NCBI RefSeq assembly: GCF_040954835.1
Contig: NC_090718.1
Location: 15,515,532-15,579,531, forward strand
DNA: 64,000 bases
Reading direction: 5' to 3'
Source of the DNA: Lepisosteus oculatus
Taxonomy: Eukaryota; Chordata; Actinopteri; Semionotiformes; Lepisosteidae
The notes beneath the pieces are model-generated. The model worked only from the letters and a program-made list of their open reading frames with translations. It did no database searches and was not told the origin of the DNA. Of this stretch, positions 22,536-34,207 are shown in pieces. How positions within the stretch are numbered: the stretch's first letter is position 1; every line of letters starts with the position of its first letter. Both the position numbers and the translations under genes were made by a program.

Positions 22536-25500
22536 ATGCTCCCACGGTGCTTTGCTCTCGTGGTCGCGCTCCTGGGCCGCGTCATGGCGGCTCAGTACAA
22601 CTGCTCCTCTGATTACGACCGGATCCCGGGTGAGTCGCGCCCCTCGTTTCCACCTTTTCCTTCACGCTCGGCGTGTTCCCTCACCAGAAGCAGTTGGGGG
22701 GGTGTCTTCTCCTCTCTTCCCCGCCCGTGCTCACGCTGCCCCCTGGTGGCCCCCAGTGAACGCGGACCTGACGGTGGACTGCGGGCCCCAGCTCATCAGC
22801 CTGACGGTGAACCTGTGCACCGCCCTGTACGCCGGCCTGGACCCCCAGCGCCTCGCCCTCAACAGCCAGCACAACAACTCGCAGTGCAACGGCACCGTGG
22901 ACACCGGCGTCAGCCCCCCTGTCATCCGCTACCGCCTGCCGGTCAACAGCAGCCTGGACAACACCTGCAGGACCACCTTCCAGGCAAGTGGGCCCCGCGC
23001 CCCTCTGAGGGGGGTGGGGGTGGGACTGGGGGCCCCGTCCTGCTCCGACGTGGCCTGTCTGGGGTTCCCGGTCCTCTCGGGATCCCATCCCATGCCTTAC
23101 CTGACAATCCGCAGGGGGCTGGCCTTCGGAAATCCGATCCGTGCGAATTTTAAAGTCGCTGGTCTCTCTCTTGAGCCTGGTTGGTCCCGGGGGTGAGCGG
23201 CCCGAGGTCAGCTGAGGAGCAGGAGGACAGTTTAGCCGTGAACGTCGGAGAAGGCTGGGTCGCAGCAGGGCTCAGGGGTGCAGAAACGCAGATCTAGGGG
23301 CTCAGACCATAGCCGCTGCGGGGGGGAGGGTGTGAAAGCGCCGTTCCCCTTTTCTCTCCTTCTGCAAGTTCCAGAGAAAAGCTCTGCCCACACGGTGCGG
23401 GAGATGCTCATATGAGCATGTCCGCGCGCGAGGGACGCAGACAAAGTTATATTGAATTCAATTTATTTTTATATAGCGCCTTCCACAACAAGGTTGCCCC
23501 AAGGCGCTAAACAAAGCTGTGTGACAGTGCAGGATGTTTCAATCCTGAAAGAACCAAAAAAGGAACCAAAAACTCCTCTGTAAGGAGAAAAGAAACCTCT
23601 AGGGGTCCAAGGTCAACTTGCTGCCCAACCCCTCTGGGCATGCTAACATTATACAATTAAAAAATAAATAAATGAATGGGGGCATTAATCCATCCATCCA
23701 TCGTGTCTTCAGTATGTCAGTACTCCATGCAGATCTCTGCAGACCAGTAAATTCCTCCTAAACGATAGCTATATCCACGATGTCCCTCTTGGATCCAGGG
23801 CAGTGATGCAGCATCCAACTCAGATGGTGCCCAGCCCAGGCGCCATCTGGACATGTGGGGAGGAGAATAGGATAGTCTGGTCAGAACAGATGTATCTGCC
23901 TGTCAGGCCAAAATGGTTGTAACTGGCGCCTGCCTTGGCGTCAGCGTCCGGGGCAGAGACAGGAAGGAGACCCAGGGCTCCACCAGCGCCGCTCAGGGGG
24001 TCTCGCCTTCCCTGTCCGCCTGCAGGTGGTGGACGAGGGCCCGGGGACGGGGCCCTTCGCCCAGTTCTCCAACGTCCAGTCCGTCCTGATCACGGGCTAC
24101 ATCGACAGCTCCGACACCTCCGAGGGCATCATCACCTACTCCACCGACCTGTTCTACCGCTTCAACTGCCGCTACCCGCTGGAGTACCTGCTGGAGAACG
24201 TGCCGCTCATCACGTGAGTGCTCGCCGGCCACCCCGCCCGGCGTCCTGCCCCGGCCCTCCCCTCACCCTCACCGGCTCTCTCCCGCTCTCCCGCAGGTCC
24301 TCCATCTCGGCAGCGATCAACGGCAACAACGGCTCCTTCATCAGCACCCTGAGCTTGAAGATCTACAATGTGAGTGTTGACGCCCGAGGGTGCAGCCTGT
24401 GTCACAGCTGCTGCTGCTGGCTTTAGACTTACAGAATGGTAAAGCTATATCACCCTTATCAGCCATACCACCCTGCAGCTCCCAGCTGGCCGCCCACTGG
24501 AGCCCAGCAGTGAGAGCCTGGCCAGTACCTGGAGGGGAGACTCCTGGGAGAGCTGAGGCTGCTGCTGGAAGAGGTGTCAGTGGGGCCAGCAGGGGGCGCT
24601 CACCCTGGGGTCTGTTGACGGGGACACTATACTGTGAAAAGGCACCGTCCTTTAGATGAGACGTAAAACCGAGGTCCTGACTCTCTGTGGTTATTAAAAA
24701 TCCCAGGGTGTTTCTCGGAAAGAGAAGGGGTGTTACCCCGGCATCTTGGTCAAATCTCCTCCTGGCCTTTACCCATCATGGCCTCCTAATAACCCCCGTC
24801 TCTGAACTGGCCTCATCACTCTGCTCTCCTCCCCACTGAGAGCTGGTGTGTGGGGAGAGTACTGGAGCACCATCCAGGTGTAACTCACAGGTAGACGTGA
24901 CTCTTGGCTTCACTGCCGCACACAGCTCTGTTCTGCCACTGTTCACATGTCCCGCCGCCGAGTCCTGCTGCCTTCACTGCCAGGGTCTCCCTTTCATGTC
25001 TTCACACCAGGACTCCACCTACACCTCTCAGCTGGTCGTCCCAGACACCGGCATTCAGCTGAGGACCAAAATCTACGTGGAAGTGGGCGCTAGAAACCTC
25101 ACCGGCAAGTAAGAGATCCTCCTGATCTCAGCTCGGACCCTGAGCAGGGGCGAAAAAAACTGGGAACGATGGGTTTGAGGTGGTGAGGTCTTCTCGAACA
25201 CCTGCCCTCGCCTGTAATTTTCATTCTTCTCTTTCCAGCTTCAATGTGCTGCTCGACCACTGTTTTGCCACTCCCTCGCCTTTCGGCACGACGACTGTGA
25301 AGCACACCTTCTTCATCGGGTAGGCCAGCGGGACTCGGTACATGGGCGGGACAGCAGTCGTGGGAGAGGACACAGACGCGATACAGCTGCCTCTTTAACT
25401 GTGGTCACTGGGCAGCTTCCAGTGCAACGTGTTCTCTTCCGTGTCTGATAGTGATCTCTTCCCACAGTTTACTTTTACACAAGTTCAGTTTTATCGTTCA

Positions 25501-27335
25501 AACTGTCTTTGCGTGCACAGAATACTGTTCATTTCCTAAAAGAAGTGTTATTTTCTAAAAAAAACCCAATAAATTCAGCTGCTTCAACTACAAGGATCAT
25601 GCTTGCTAAACCAGGCCCGTTGTACTCCGGCCCTGGAGGATTTTGGTGTTAGCAGTGGGATTGTGCGCCGCTGGGAAGTGACGGATTGCCGACGGTAGTG
25701 ATAAACTCGGCGAAGCGGCGCAGACTTCGCCAGGCACGTCTCGCTGAGGCACTGCCCTGCCCTGAACGGCCCGCGTGTTTTCCAGGTGCACCAAAGACGC
25801 CAGGACGACGATCCTGGCGAACGGCGTGGGTCAGAGCTCACGCTTCCTCTTCGACGCCTTCCGCTTCAGGGAGCAGCTGAACTCCACCGTGTACCTGCAC
25901 TGCGTGACGCGTCTCTGCGAGCCCAGCACCTGCCAGCAGCTGCTCTCGGTGAGCCCCTCACGCCCCCTTCTCGCCCTCCTCTTCCTCCAGGCCCCTGGGG
26001 GCCACGCTCTCAGGCCCGTGTGGCCGCGTCTCCACCAGCTGCAGCAGCCCAGCCTCTGTATTCATGGGAAATTCCATTCCCAAAAAACTAATGCTTTGCA
26101 GCAGGACAGCATATCAAGCTGGGCAGCTCCACAATTGATCTGGAAATGCCCTTGAACAGTGTGCAGCCCGGACAGAAGCCTGATATTCTCGTCTATTACT
26201 GCTACTCCATCCTGTCACAGAAAAGCAGACGCTGATAGTAGAGAGGCTGATTAATAAAGCAGGAAGCTGCGTCAGCATGCGTAGGCTGGAGAGGTTTATT
26301 CCGTGGTGAAAAAAGAAGAAAAGAAACACAGTGTTTCGGCTGTGAGGCTTCTTCGGGTGTCGAAAAACCCAAAGAAGGCTCCACAGCCGAAACACTGTTT
26401 CTTTTTTTCTCTTTTCACCATGGAATAAACCTGTACTTGTTCCCGATTAATAAAGTGCTCAGTAAGGCCCACACAGGGGCGGTGTGGTGGTTCTGCGGCT
26501 CAGGATCTGCGCCTGTGGCTGGAAGGTTGCCAGTTCGTATCCCGCGGCCGACAGAGGAATCCTACTTTGTTGGGCCCCTGAGCAAGGCCCTGAACCCCAA
26601 CTGCTCCAGGGGTGCCGTATAAATGGCTGACCCTGCGCTCTGACCCCAAGCTTCTCTCCCTGTCTGTGTGTCTCATGGAGAGCAAGCTGGGGTCTGCGAA
26701 AAGACAAATTCCTAATGCCAGAAATTGTAAATGGCCAATAAAGTGATTTTATTTCATCATTCAGTGTTTTCCTCAGGAGGCAGCGCTGTGCTGTGCTCTG
26801 CTGCCCCCTGCTGTCCTGTGGCTGTCGTGCTGTCGGTCAGGTGGTGAAAGCAGCTCTGTCTCTCTCTCCCTCTGTCGCAGACCTGCAACAGTGGGAATGG
26901 GAGGAAGAGGAGGGCAGCTGAAGCGTTCGGGACCGAAACTCAAAACTCTGTCACAGTCTCCTCGGGCCCCCTCCAAGTCACGGACCGCGGTACGAGCTTC
27001 AGACCCTCGGAGTTTGGCCTTGGTGGAAGTTGGTTAAATACGACCATAGTATTCCTGCGAGAACTGTGTTTGCAGTTATTCCTGTTTTCTGCAATGTGCT
27101 TACGGGTTGGATCTATGAGACTATGTGCTTACAAAAGCTTTTGCACTGTTCTAACACTCCTGCAGAATCTGGTGTACTGTTTCTTCAACTCATCGAGGCC
27201 GGGCAGGTTGTTAAGCATGTTTTTGTGGCTGAAAAGGCAGCAGAGACATAGGAGCTGTAAACAGGGTTCAAGCTCCTTCAGCCTGTCAGTGGAGAACATG
27301 AATGGAATCATGGATATGATTCCAGATGCTATAGT

Positions 27336-27375
<40 letters not shown>

Positions 27376-28620
27376 TCAACAACCAGTTCAGAGATGGGAT
27401 TATTAGGAGGCCATGATTGGTAAAGGCCAGGGGGAAATTTGGCCAGGACAGCAGGGTAACACCCCTACTCTTTTCAAGACCACAGATAGTCAGGACCTCG
27501 ATACGCACCCCCTACTGGTCCACTAACACCTCTTCCAGCAGCAGCCTCAGCTCTCCCAGGAGTCTCCCATCCAGGTACTGGCCAGGCTCACACTGCTGAG
27601 CTCCAGTGAGCTGCCAGCTGGGAGCTGCAGGGTGACATGGCTGCTGGCTAATCTACACTAGCAAAGTAGCTAGAGAGCTGACACATTGCACTGAGCTCCA
27701 CTAGCTGCTCTGAGAGGTTTATATAGTTGCTGGGATGTAGCGGGTAAGAGGAGATGAGTCTGTGCTGAAGACGTCACTATTAAACACCTGACCTGCTCTC
27801 TTCTCTCTCTCTCTCTCCTGGTTACAGCGGACGCTGTCGATCGGCCCTCTTCCCAGCCTCAGGGTAAGAGGATCCTTGTGGCCGTTCAGGGCCACAGTTA
27901 TTAGAAGAGATAGAGAGATCACTTTATTGGACACATCCAGTTTCCTGCATTAGGAATTTGTCTTTTCTCAGACCCCAGCTTGCTCTCCATGAGACACACA
28001 GACAGGGAGAGAAGCTGGGGGTCAGAGTGCAGGGTCAGCCATTGTACGGCACCCCTGGAGCAGTTGGGGTTCAGGGCCTTGCTCCGGGGCCCAACGGAGT
28101 AGGATTCCTCTGCCGGCCGCGGGATTTGAACCGGCAACCTTCCAGCCACAGGCGCAGATCCTGAGTAAACAGAGCCACCACACCGCCCCAGAAGAAAGAA
28201 CCTTCCTCTTTGGCTGCGGCATTGCTTTCTAATTCACGTCCCAGCTGCAGTTTGGGAGACGTGAAAAGAGAAAGTCCTGAACACGACACGTGTTGAGTGA
28301 GTCCCGTGTGCAAACTACGAAGTCTAGAAAGAGCAGACGGGTCGGTTCCCGTGAGTGTGGAGGACAGGAGATCCCGCGCAGGGCGAGCGAGAGGCTGATG
28401 CACAGTAAGTCCAGCCGTATTCCCGGGTGTGTTCCACTGAGTCCGAGGTGTCTTGTGTCCCCCCCCAGTGAGCCAGGACTCAGCGCAGCTGGCTGGCGGT
28501 CACTTCGACGTCACCGGGACGGTGGTGGGGGTCCTGTTGTCTGCCCTGGGGGTGGTGGTCTTGGTCCTGGGCAGCTGGTTCGCGCTGAAGAAATACACCC
28601 GGCTCCGCGGCTTCAAGTGA
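22536..28620 (+). CDS. ZPLD1-like zona pellucida domain membrane protein
   Basis: Ten coding exons: 22536-22629, 22757-22983, 24026-24213, 24297-24369, 25011-25108, 25239-25319, 25786-25948, 26881-26989, 27828-27863 and 28469-28620 (TGA). They join in frame to 406 residues, against about 415 in human ZPLD1. Visible parts are a signal peptide (1-19), a ZP domain with conserved cysteines from about C40 to C310, a basic furin-type site R-R-K-R-R at 316-320, a short linker, one membrane helix at 371-396 and a ten-residue basic tail. Motifs shared with ZPLD1 include R-Y-P-L-E-Y-L, N-D-S-T-Y-T-S-Q-L and L-H-C-V-T-R-L-C. ZP modules polymerise into extracellular filaments after release at the basic site. 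The second intron uses a GC donor (CAG/GCAAGT). Introns 2, 4, 7 and 8 carry repeats. It is probably a ZPLD1 paralogue, since human ZPLD1 is on chromosome 3 and not beside BTG4. Confidence 0.88.
23455..23890. repeat. Interspersed repeat in ZPLD1-like intron 2
   Basis: The segment opens with a sequence typical of dispersed fish repeats (TTTATTTTTATATAGCGCC, then AAGGTTGCCCCAAGGCGC). It continues through an A-rich middle into sequence with no coding potential. It fills much of the 1-kb intron with the GC donor. No second copy was recognised in this window, so family status comes from recognition of the motif only. Confidence 0.5.
24445..24895 (+). mobile_element. 5S-rRNA-derived SINE in ZPLD1-like intron 4, forward orientation
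   Basis: The 5S-like head with 'CAGTACCTGGAGGGGAGACT' is near 24520-24545. The full body follows, with the tail through 'CTCCTCCCCACTGAGAGCTG' and 'CATCCAGGTG' near 24880. It is one of the most complete copies in the window. Confidence 0.8.
26255..26455. mobile_element. Palindromic non-autonomous element (inverted-repeat hairpin)
   Basis: The two halves are inverted copies. The left half reads AGGTTTATTCCGTGGTG, then GAAACACAGTGTTTCGGCTG, then GAGGCTTCTTCGGGTGT. The right half returns through AGAAGGCTCCACAGCCGAAA and CACCATGGAATAAACCTG. A terminal GCTGCGTCAGCATGC motif is at the left end. Related copies are at 30.89, 46.98 and 59.76 kb with fragments elsewhere. Length and inverted ends suggest a MITE-like DNA element. 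The transposase family is not known to me. Confidence 0.65.
26470..26760 (+). mobile_element. tRNA-derived SINE, forward orientation
   Basis: The tRNA-like head has a B-box 'GTTGCCAGTTCGTATCCCGC'. The shared body and the end 'AATGGCCAATAAAGTGATTT' follow. It sits in intron 7 of the ZPLD1-like gene, directly after the palindromic element. Confidence 0.8.
27336..27373. repeat. AAT microsatellite
   Basis: About twelve AAT units lie directly next to the tail end of the reverse 5S-type SINE that follows. It is probably the A/T-rich tail of that element expanded by slippage. Confidence 0.9.
27376..27655 (-). mobile_element. 5S-type SINE, reverse orientation, internally deleted
   Basis: Minus-strand head near 27650-27560, truncated body, and tail near 27376 next to the AAT microsatellite. 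It lies in intron 8 of the ZPLD1-like gene. Confidence 0.75.
27910..28190 (-). mobile_element. tRNA-derived SINE, reverse orientation
   Basis: Minus-strand copy of the family at 8.48 and 26.47 kb, with a well preserved B-box (GGTTGCCGGTTCAAATCCCG) near 28120-28145. It lies in intron 9 of the ZPLD1-like gene. Confidence 0.8.
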
Positions 28621-29729
28621 GGGCCCGGGGCCAGCCTGGGGGCCCGGACGCACCTTCTCGAACCCGAGACCGCTCCAGTCCCCCCCCCGCTCTCACTGGA
28701 CAGGAAATCAGACCCCCACTCCCGCGGCGGCCCCGAGTCACCCCAGGCTTGGCAAGATGCCGGCTCTTGTCCATCAGAGAACGTGGGCTTCTGGCCCTTT
28801 CGAGCTCACAGGTCTCTGTGCGGACACCGAACTTGCGGGAGGGGAGAGCGCGTGTCTCCTGCACCGTGTCCACAAGCGCCCTGCCCTGCACCGTCTGGGG
28901 ATGGCTCGGACAGCCCCGCTGTGGGAGCCCTGCCCTCATCTTTCTCCCCTCTGCTCCTTCTTCACAACTACCCCTTCAGAATGTAGACATCAGCATGGAA
29001 CCAGGCTTCTGGATCTTATTGTCCACCTTTACCCTTTGCACACCAGAATAAGCTTGTTATTATTTTCTTTCTCTCTAACAATCCTTGACTTTTGTGAAAG
29101 GAAGGGAAAAAAAAATTAGGGACGAGGCAACTAGTGTATGATGCCAAATGATTACAGGCCCTGTACGTTTATTGGGTTCAAGGGTCCGGGGGTCTCTTTC
29201 TAATAAGTAGAAAATATGTCATGTGTAAAATGGGTGGGTTGCACAGATGCTAGACACAGCATGTGGAGGTGAAAAGGCGCCAGAGTCCCACCAGGCTTCG
29301 GGGCTGGGATCTCTTGAGGGTGCAGACTTCAGCAAGCGCAGCTCAGGGGTATCCAGTGCTCACCTGAATAGCACGGCCATTGCTGCACCATTTTACTACC
29401 CCACTTGACGCTTCCAAACCCGCAGAGCAGGAGATAGACTGGAGGATGTTTATCAAAGAGCTCTGCTGAGCTGGAAAAGGGGTATGCAGAAGCCTGCACA
29501 TCAGGAAAAGGGGTGTGCTCTCGCTGCAAATGGTGGAGTATTTCTGCATCCAATGAAGGGATGAGGGCCACAGTGAAGCTGACAATCTTGAATGCTATTA
29601 TCCTAATGATCAACTCCCCCGTTTGTAAGTTTATTTGAAATCTGGGCTGAAGATGAAGAGCTTTTCCTCCAGGCTTGTGGCTCTGTGTGTAAACTGTGTA
29701 CAACTGCTGATCTCTTCTGCTACACCTGT

Positions 29730-29735
29730 AATAAA
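29730..29735 (+). terminator. Candidate poly(A) signal of the ZPLD1-like gene
   Basis: AATAAA lies about 1.1 kb after the stop codon and is followed by a GT/T-rich stretch (CTTGTTTTATGTCACGTG). No earlier canonical AATAAA was seen in the 3' region. Confidence 0.5.
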
Positions 29736-29759
29736 GATCTTGTTTTATGTCACGTGCAA

Positions 29760-32490
29760 AGGATCCTCATAAAATGAAGATTATTTTTATTGTTTCTTCT
29801 AGCTCGTGTCATGAGGAATTTTTTTTCTCACCTGGTGTCTTCTCTTTTGGTCAGAGCACAGAGAGGTGCGGTAAACTGTGGTAAAGGCAGACAGAGGTGC
29901 GGTAATACTCTGTGAAAATGTAATAGCATAGAAACATGAGACACAATGGAAATTCACCACAATCAAAGCGAAGTCGACCGTCTTTGAGTACTCATCTCAC
30001 TGCAATTCAACCCTTGTCGAGTGCAGGAGTGCCGCCTGCCGCCGGAGCGGGTTCCCTGCTGTAAGTGTGGCCCTCGGCCGGTCGAGAGTCCAGCTGCTGT
30101 GTAAAACATCCCGTGTCGCGCGAGGAGCCGTCAGACCAGCGCGGTTCCGAACCCGGAATCCATTCGGACACAACTCCCCCCCCCGACGGCCGAGCGTGAC
30201 GGAGAGGACTCGTCGAGCTGGGAGTCATTACTCATGATCTAACGCAGCTGGTAAACTCTGCAGGGTTTTTTAAATGAGAGTGAAGCTGCCCAGCAAAGCA
30301 AACACATTTTAGAGCACGATTTTCGCGGACGACCCTGAAATCTCACGAGGAAGGCAGAAATAAAGCACAGACTTCACCGGAGTGGAGTGGAGTGGAGTGG
30401 AGAGGGGGGGGTCACACTAACAGATGTCGGAGATCTCAAAACACTTGTCTTCCTCTTTTGTTTCCCTTGAACGCGGAGTTATGTAGGTGTTCAAATGATG
30501 TAGTCATCTGCAAAATTGCAACACCTCTATTTAGGTTCAGTGGTGTTTCATTCATTCCTGTACTTGAAGTGAATGGTTTCAAAAGAAAATCCTGTATATG
30601 TTAAAATATATTATTTAACATGGAGATTATTATATATAAATAATTAGGGTAATCGACTTCTCAGGTTGGATGAAACCCCAGAAGACAGTCGGACGCGTGT
30701 TTCGGGTATCCGTAAGTAGAGACTCGTCACGGAACCTGCCCGCCGGTTATCAAACTGGGCTGAGCCGAGCGGTCAGGCTGGAAGCGCAGTTTGTCTGTTT
30801 ATTTGGTAAAGAAATCATTTAAAACATTTTTTTTTCTGGAGTTTGGAACACATAAGTACGGAAACGCATCCTCGCCCTTATCTCGTAATAGTTCAGGTGG
30901 GGAGCTGCGTCAGCATGCAAAGGAACAAGTCATAGGTTTATTCCATGCTGAAAAGAGACGAAACAAAACGCAACGTTTCGGCCGTGGAGCCTTAAACCTA
31001 TTAATTGTTCCTTATCTCGTAATTACGAGTATTTTCGCGTACTTCATGTGATCACGCGATAGCACAATCGTCACATTATACCTGTATCGCTCCGTGCGGA
31101 CTTGCAGTTTTAAGCGGTGGAATTGATTGCACGTGTAACTGTTCATAATGGAACCATCATTACTTTGATCTCTAAATCCCACAAAACTGGTCCTCATGCT
31201 TATAACGATTATGTTCACATTTGCTAAAAAGTGCAAGATTTCAGTATGACTTAACCCCAGGCGGCAGTAAATCCGTCCAAATTCTGCTGCGCTGGACATT
31301 GACACGATCATTAACGGAAAGTGCCATCAAGCTCACGGTAGCTGCTGGATGGCACTGTAATTATTATGTGAGATGTCATAGGTAATAAGTAATCATTCCT
31401 ATCTCGTAATTACGGGATAAGGGGGTGATTTTCCCCCCTTTGGTGGCAGCAATGCACTTCCGTACATAACAGATGGGATTCATGGAGAAACTTGAAATAC
31501 AACTCGACTTGCTCGGGTAACGCTGAACAGCCTGATACGCCGCTTCGGTAACGCACTGAATCCACGAGAGGGCAGTGTTGCAACACACTCGCACACAGAC
31601 GCGGGGTAACGTGGCCGGTCAGGATTTGGGTGGGAGCGACTTGGCAAGGCCCGAAACAGACCTTTACACTCTCTGACTTTTGAGGACATCAGCCCTGTCG
31701 TTATAACCCCCAATGTCCTCATATTGTGGGGGCTTATTCGGGTGTTTTGACCCCATTAATCATTTACCAACGCACATACGCACAGGCAAGGGATTTACCT
31801 TAAAGTGAACGGCTGGTATTTTATTCCACAGCTGAATGTCTGATGTTTATGTAACTATCACCTCAGTCGGGCAGCTTTCACAAGTTTATCAGGGTGATGG
31901 TGGTCACTGTGTATTACTGAGCGACGATGAGAACATTGTGGGGTATGAGAGTGAGCCCCGTTTGGAAACAGTTCTGTAGGATGAGCAGTCCTTTCACTGG
32001 GGTGCTGACGTCCCTCCTTTCTAGTGAGGCCCCTGATCCTCGTTCCCGGGCTGGCCTCACCCCGCCTCCCCCAGCCCGCACTCCTCCCGGGACCCCCCGG
32101 CCCCCCGCTCCCGCTGGGCGCTCAGCAGACTGGACAGGGGCTCCTGGGGCTCCTGGGGCGCGGAGGTGCTGCCGCCGCTGGTGGGGGGACGGAGCTTGAC
32201 GACGGGAGAGAGACAGGGCGGCGGGAGCCCCTGGGGCCGGCGATCAGCCGAATTAACGGGGAGTTTATAAGGAGCTGATCCAGCTGAATAAGGGGATTCG
32301 TCAATCGACTCTGTCCTGTTGTGCTGTCACGCACTGCAAGCAGGAGAACATGGCGGTGCTGACTTTCTCAGGGACACGGGAGCAAACCAAGACATGGTGA
32401 TGGACATAAGGACGTGCCACTGCGCGTCCACGAGGTCCAGGAAGGGCCAGCCTCCGTCTTCTGATGAGGGTGAACACGCACAGAGTTTCA
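29760..32490. other. Gap between the ZPLD1-like gene and the uncharacterised loci
   Basis: No gene was recognised. The stretch contains one copy of the palindromic element (30.89 kb), an alternating purine/pyrimidine AT patch near 30630 and a GC-rich patch at about 32030-32240 that is Pro/Gly-rich in all frames. Confidence 0.35.
30893..31000 (+). mobile_element. Palindromic-element copy, left arm
   Basis: Begins with 'GGGGAGCTGCGTCAGCATGC', runs through 'GTTTATTCCATGCTGAAAAG' and 'ACGCAACGTTTCGGCCGTGG', then stops. The right arm is missing apart from a short inverted match. Confidence 0.65.
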
Positions 32491-32499
32491 TAACACTTC

Positions 32500-32722
32500 T
32501 TTAGCACTTTTCTAGACTCCCCACTCAAAGCTCTTTACAGGTCGGGGGGATCCCCTCCACCCCCACCAGTGTGTACCCCCACCTGGATGATGCTCCAGTC
32601 CGCTCCCCACACACCAGCTCTCAGTGGGGAGGAGAGCAGAGGGATGAGGCCAGTTCAGAGACAGGGGTTATTAGGAGGCCATGATGGGTAAAGACCAGGG
32701 GGAAATTTGGCCAGGATGTTTT
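32500..32722 (-). mobile_element. 5S-type SINE fragment, reverse orientation
   Basis: The tail half is present (minus-strand 'TTTCCCCCTGGTCTTTACCC' near 32710, then 'ACTGGCCTCATCCCTCTGC' and the extended tail to about 32500). The 5S-like head is missing. Confidence 0.75.
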
Positions 32723-32819
32723 GTTCAAGTGCCAGAATTTTGATCTGAACAATAGAGCAATAGAAAATAGAATTTTTCAATAGATAAACAAATTTCCTTT
32801 CAGAAAACTGTGCGCCGTG

Positions 32820-33265
32820 CCTATTCTGGCTTTTGATGGGGGGCTTCAGGGAGAGGCGGGAGGAAGGGAATCCTGAATCCTGCCCTGGTCGATGAGAAAG
32901 AGGAGTAAAAGGACAGCTCTCCCCTGGGGGTGAGGGAGGAACAGCAACGTCGGTTTTTCCCAGTCCGACTGCAGAGCTTCCTGTTGACGGTGCTGCACAG
33001 GGGTGACGGTGAGCCCGCCGGCGGTCCTGCAGGAGGAAGAGTATCTCGGCTGGACGTGGCCGTGCTCGCCTGCCCAGGCCCCCGGGTACCTCCCCAGCAG
33101 CCCGTCCCACTCCGGCCCTGCGGACAGGACCAACCTGTCCAGCCTCCGCCGGGTTCCCTGGCGGCATGGCGCTGGCTCACCTGCCAGAGGGGACGAGCAG
33201 ACGGGCCGGGACTTCTCCGGGACAGGGACACGTGCGGAGGGGAAAAGTAAAAGGACTGTGTGGAC
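32820..33265. other. GC-rich patch with long open frames, not assigned
   Basis: Open frames of 95-230 codons exist on both strands because stops are rare in this GC-rich stretch. One plus-strand frame contains L-Q-E-E-E-Y-L-G-W-T-W, which looks protein-like. I compared it mentally with POU2AF-family coactivators, which neighbour BTG4 in human, and found no convincing match. No splice structure could be fixed. Confidence 0.2.
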
Positions 33266-33704
33266 TGGGACTGAACACTTCTGTCCCAGTTTCGGGGGAA
33301 CTTCTGATATGAGCTCTGTGCCTGTTGACGGATGGGGATCTCGTGGGGAACACTGGAAGAGTAAAGCTTAATTATCCGCATGCAATACGAGTCTAACTGT
33401 GGTCTACACAGCAAAGTCAGATATACCTGCAGGCAGGCGAGGGGGAGCCACAGAGACTCCCTGAAACACAGTTCACAGTGAAGCAGTGTGCAGTAGGCAG
33501 GACTGACACCCACCCTGAACAGTGGGCAGGGTCACAGCAGGACTCTGTACCTCAAGTACCTGCAATATGCAAGAACAGCATGAATATTAAATACTTCTCA
33601 GCCAGCAGAGCTGTCGTTATTACAGCAGGGGGGCTGTTGAGTGCAGGACGAGTGAATCGCAGTTTTAAAGGTTTTCAGTCTAGAGGGGGGCTCTATCGTC
33701 TCCC

Positions 33705-33780
33705 GACGCTGTGGCTCGTCCTGTAGGGCGCTGGACTGTGGGAGGTGAGAGTCTGGGTTCAAATCCCCGAGTCTCCGCAC
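33705..33780 (+). repeat. tRNA-like sequence (SINE head or tRNA pseudogene)
   Basis: A tRNA-like string with an A-box-like start (GTGGCTCGTCCTGTAGGGCG) and a B-box (GGGTTCAAATCCCCG), but no clean acceptor stem. It is probably a decayed tRNA-derived element. Confidence 0.4.
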
Positions 33781-34207
33781 ATCCCAAAGCATTTTATAAA
33801 AAACCCCGCAACAAAGATTAGCGGAGATACTACTCGAGGGCGGGGATGGAGGCTGCAATCTAGGCCGCAGGCCAGCGCCTCCCGGCTCCCCGACAGCGAC
33901 AGTGCCCGGAGGCTGTAGCGCTGCGAGCCGTTTGGTGTGGCTGTTCACAGGGGGACCCGATGCACAGCTCTATACTCCGGGTACTCCGGGGTACTCCGCC
34001 CCACACACCCAAACCCTGTCAGATTAATCAAACCAAGTAAAAATTAAACCGTTTATTACAGCAAATAAAGATAGAAAGCAATGATATAAAACAATTACAA
34101 TACACAGCAGTGTTAATATAACAGTATCCACAGTCCCATCTCGGTTCCAGGTGTCTCTTAATTAGCTACCTTTCTCGTCCTTTTCGCGCTCATCAAGGGG
34201 TTCACGT

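Noticed and set aside
32821-33513. 230-codon minus-strand frame and overlapping plus-strand frames, considered as POU2AF-family exons
   Set aside because: No match to the POU-binding N-terminal motif of that family and no consistent splice sites. The frames persist because the patch is GC-rich.
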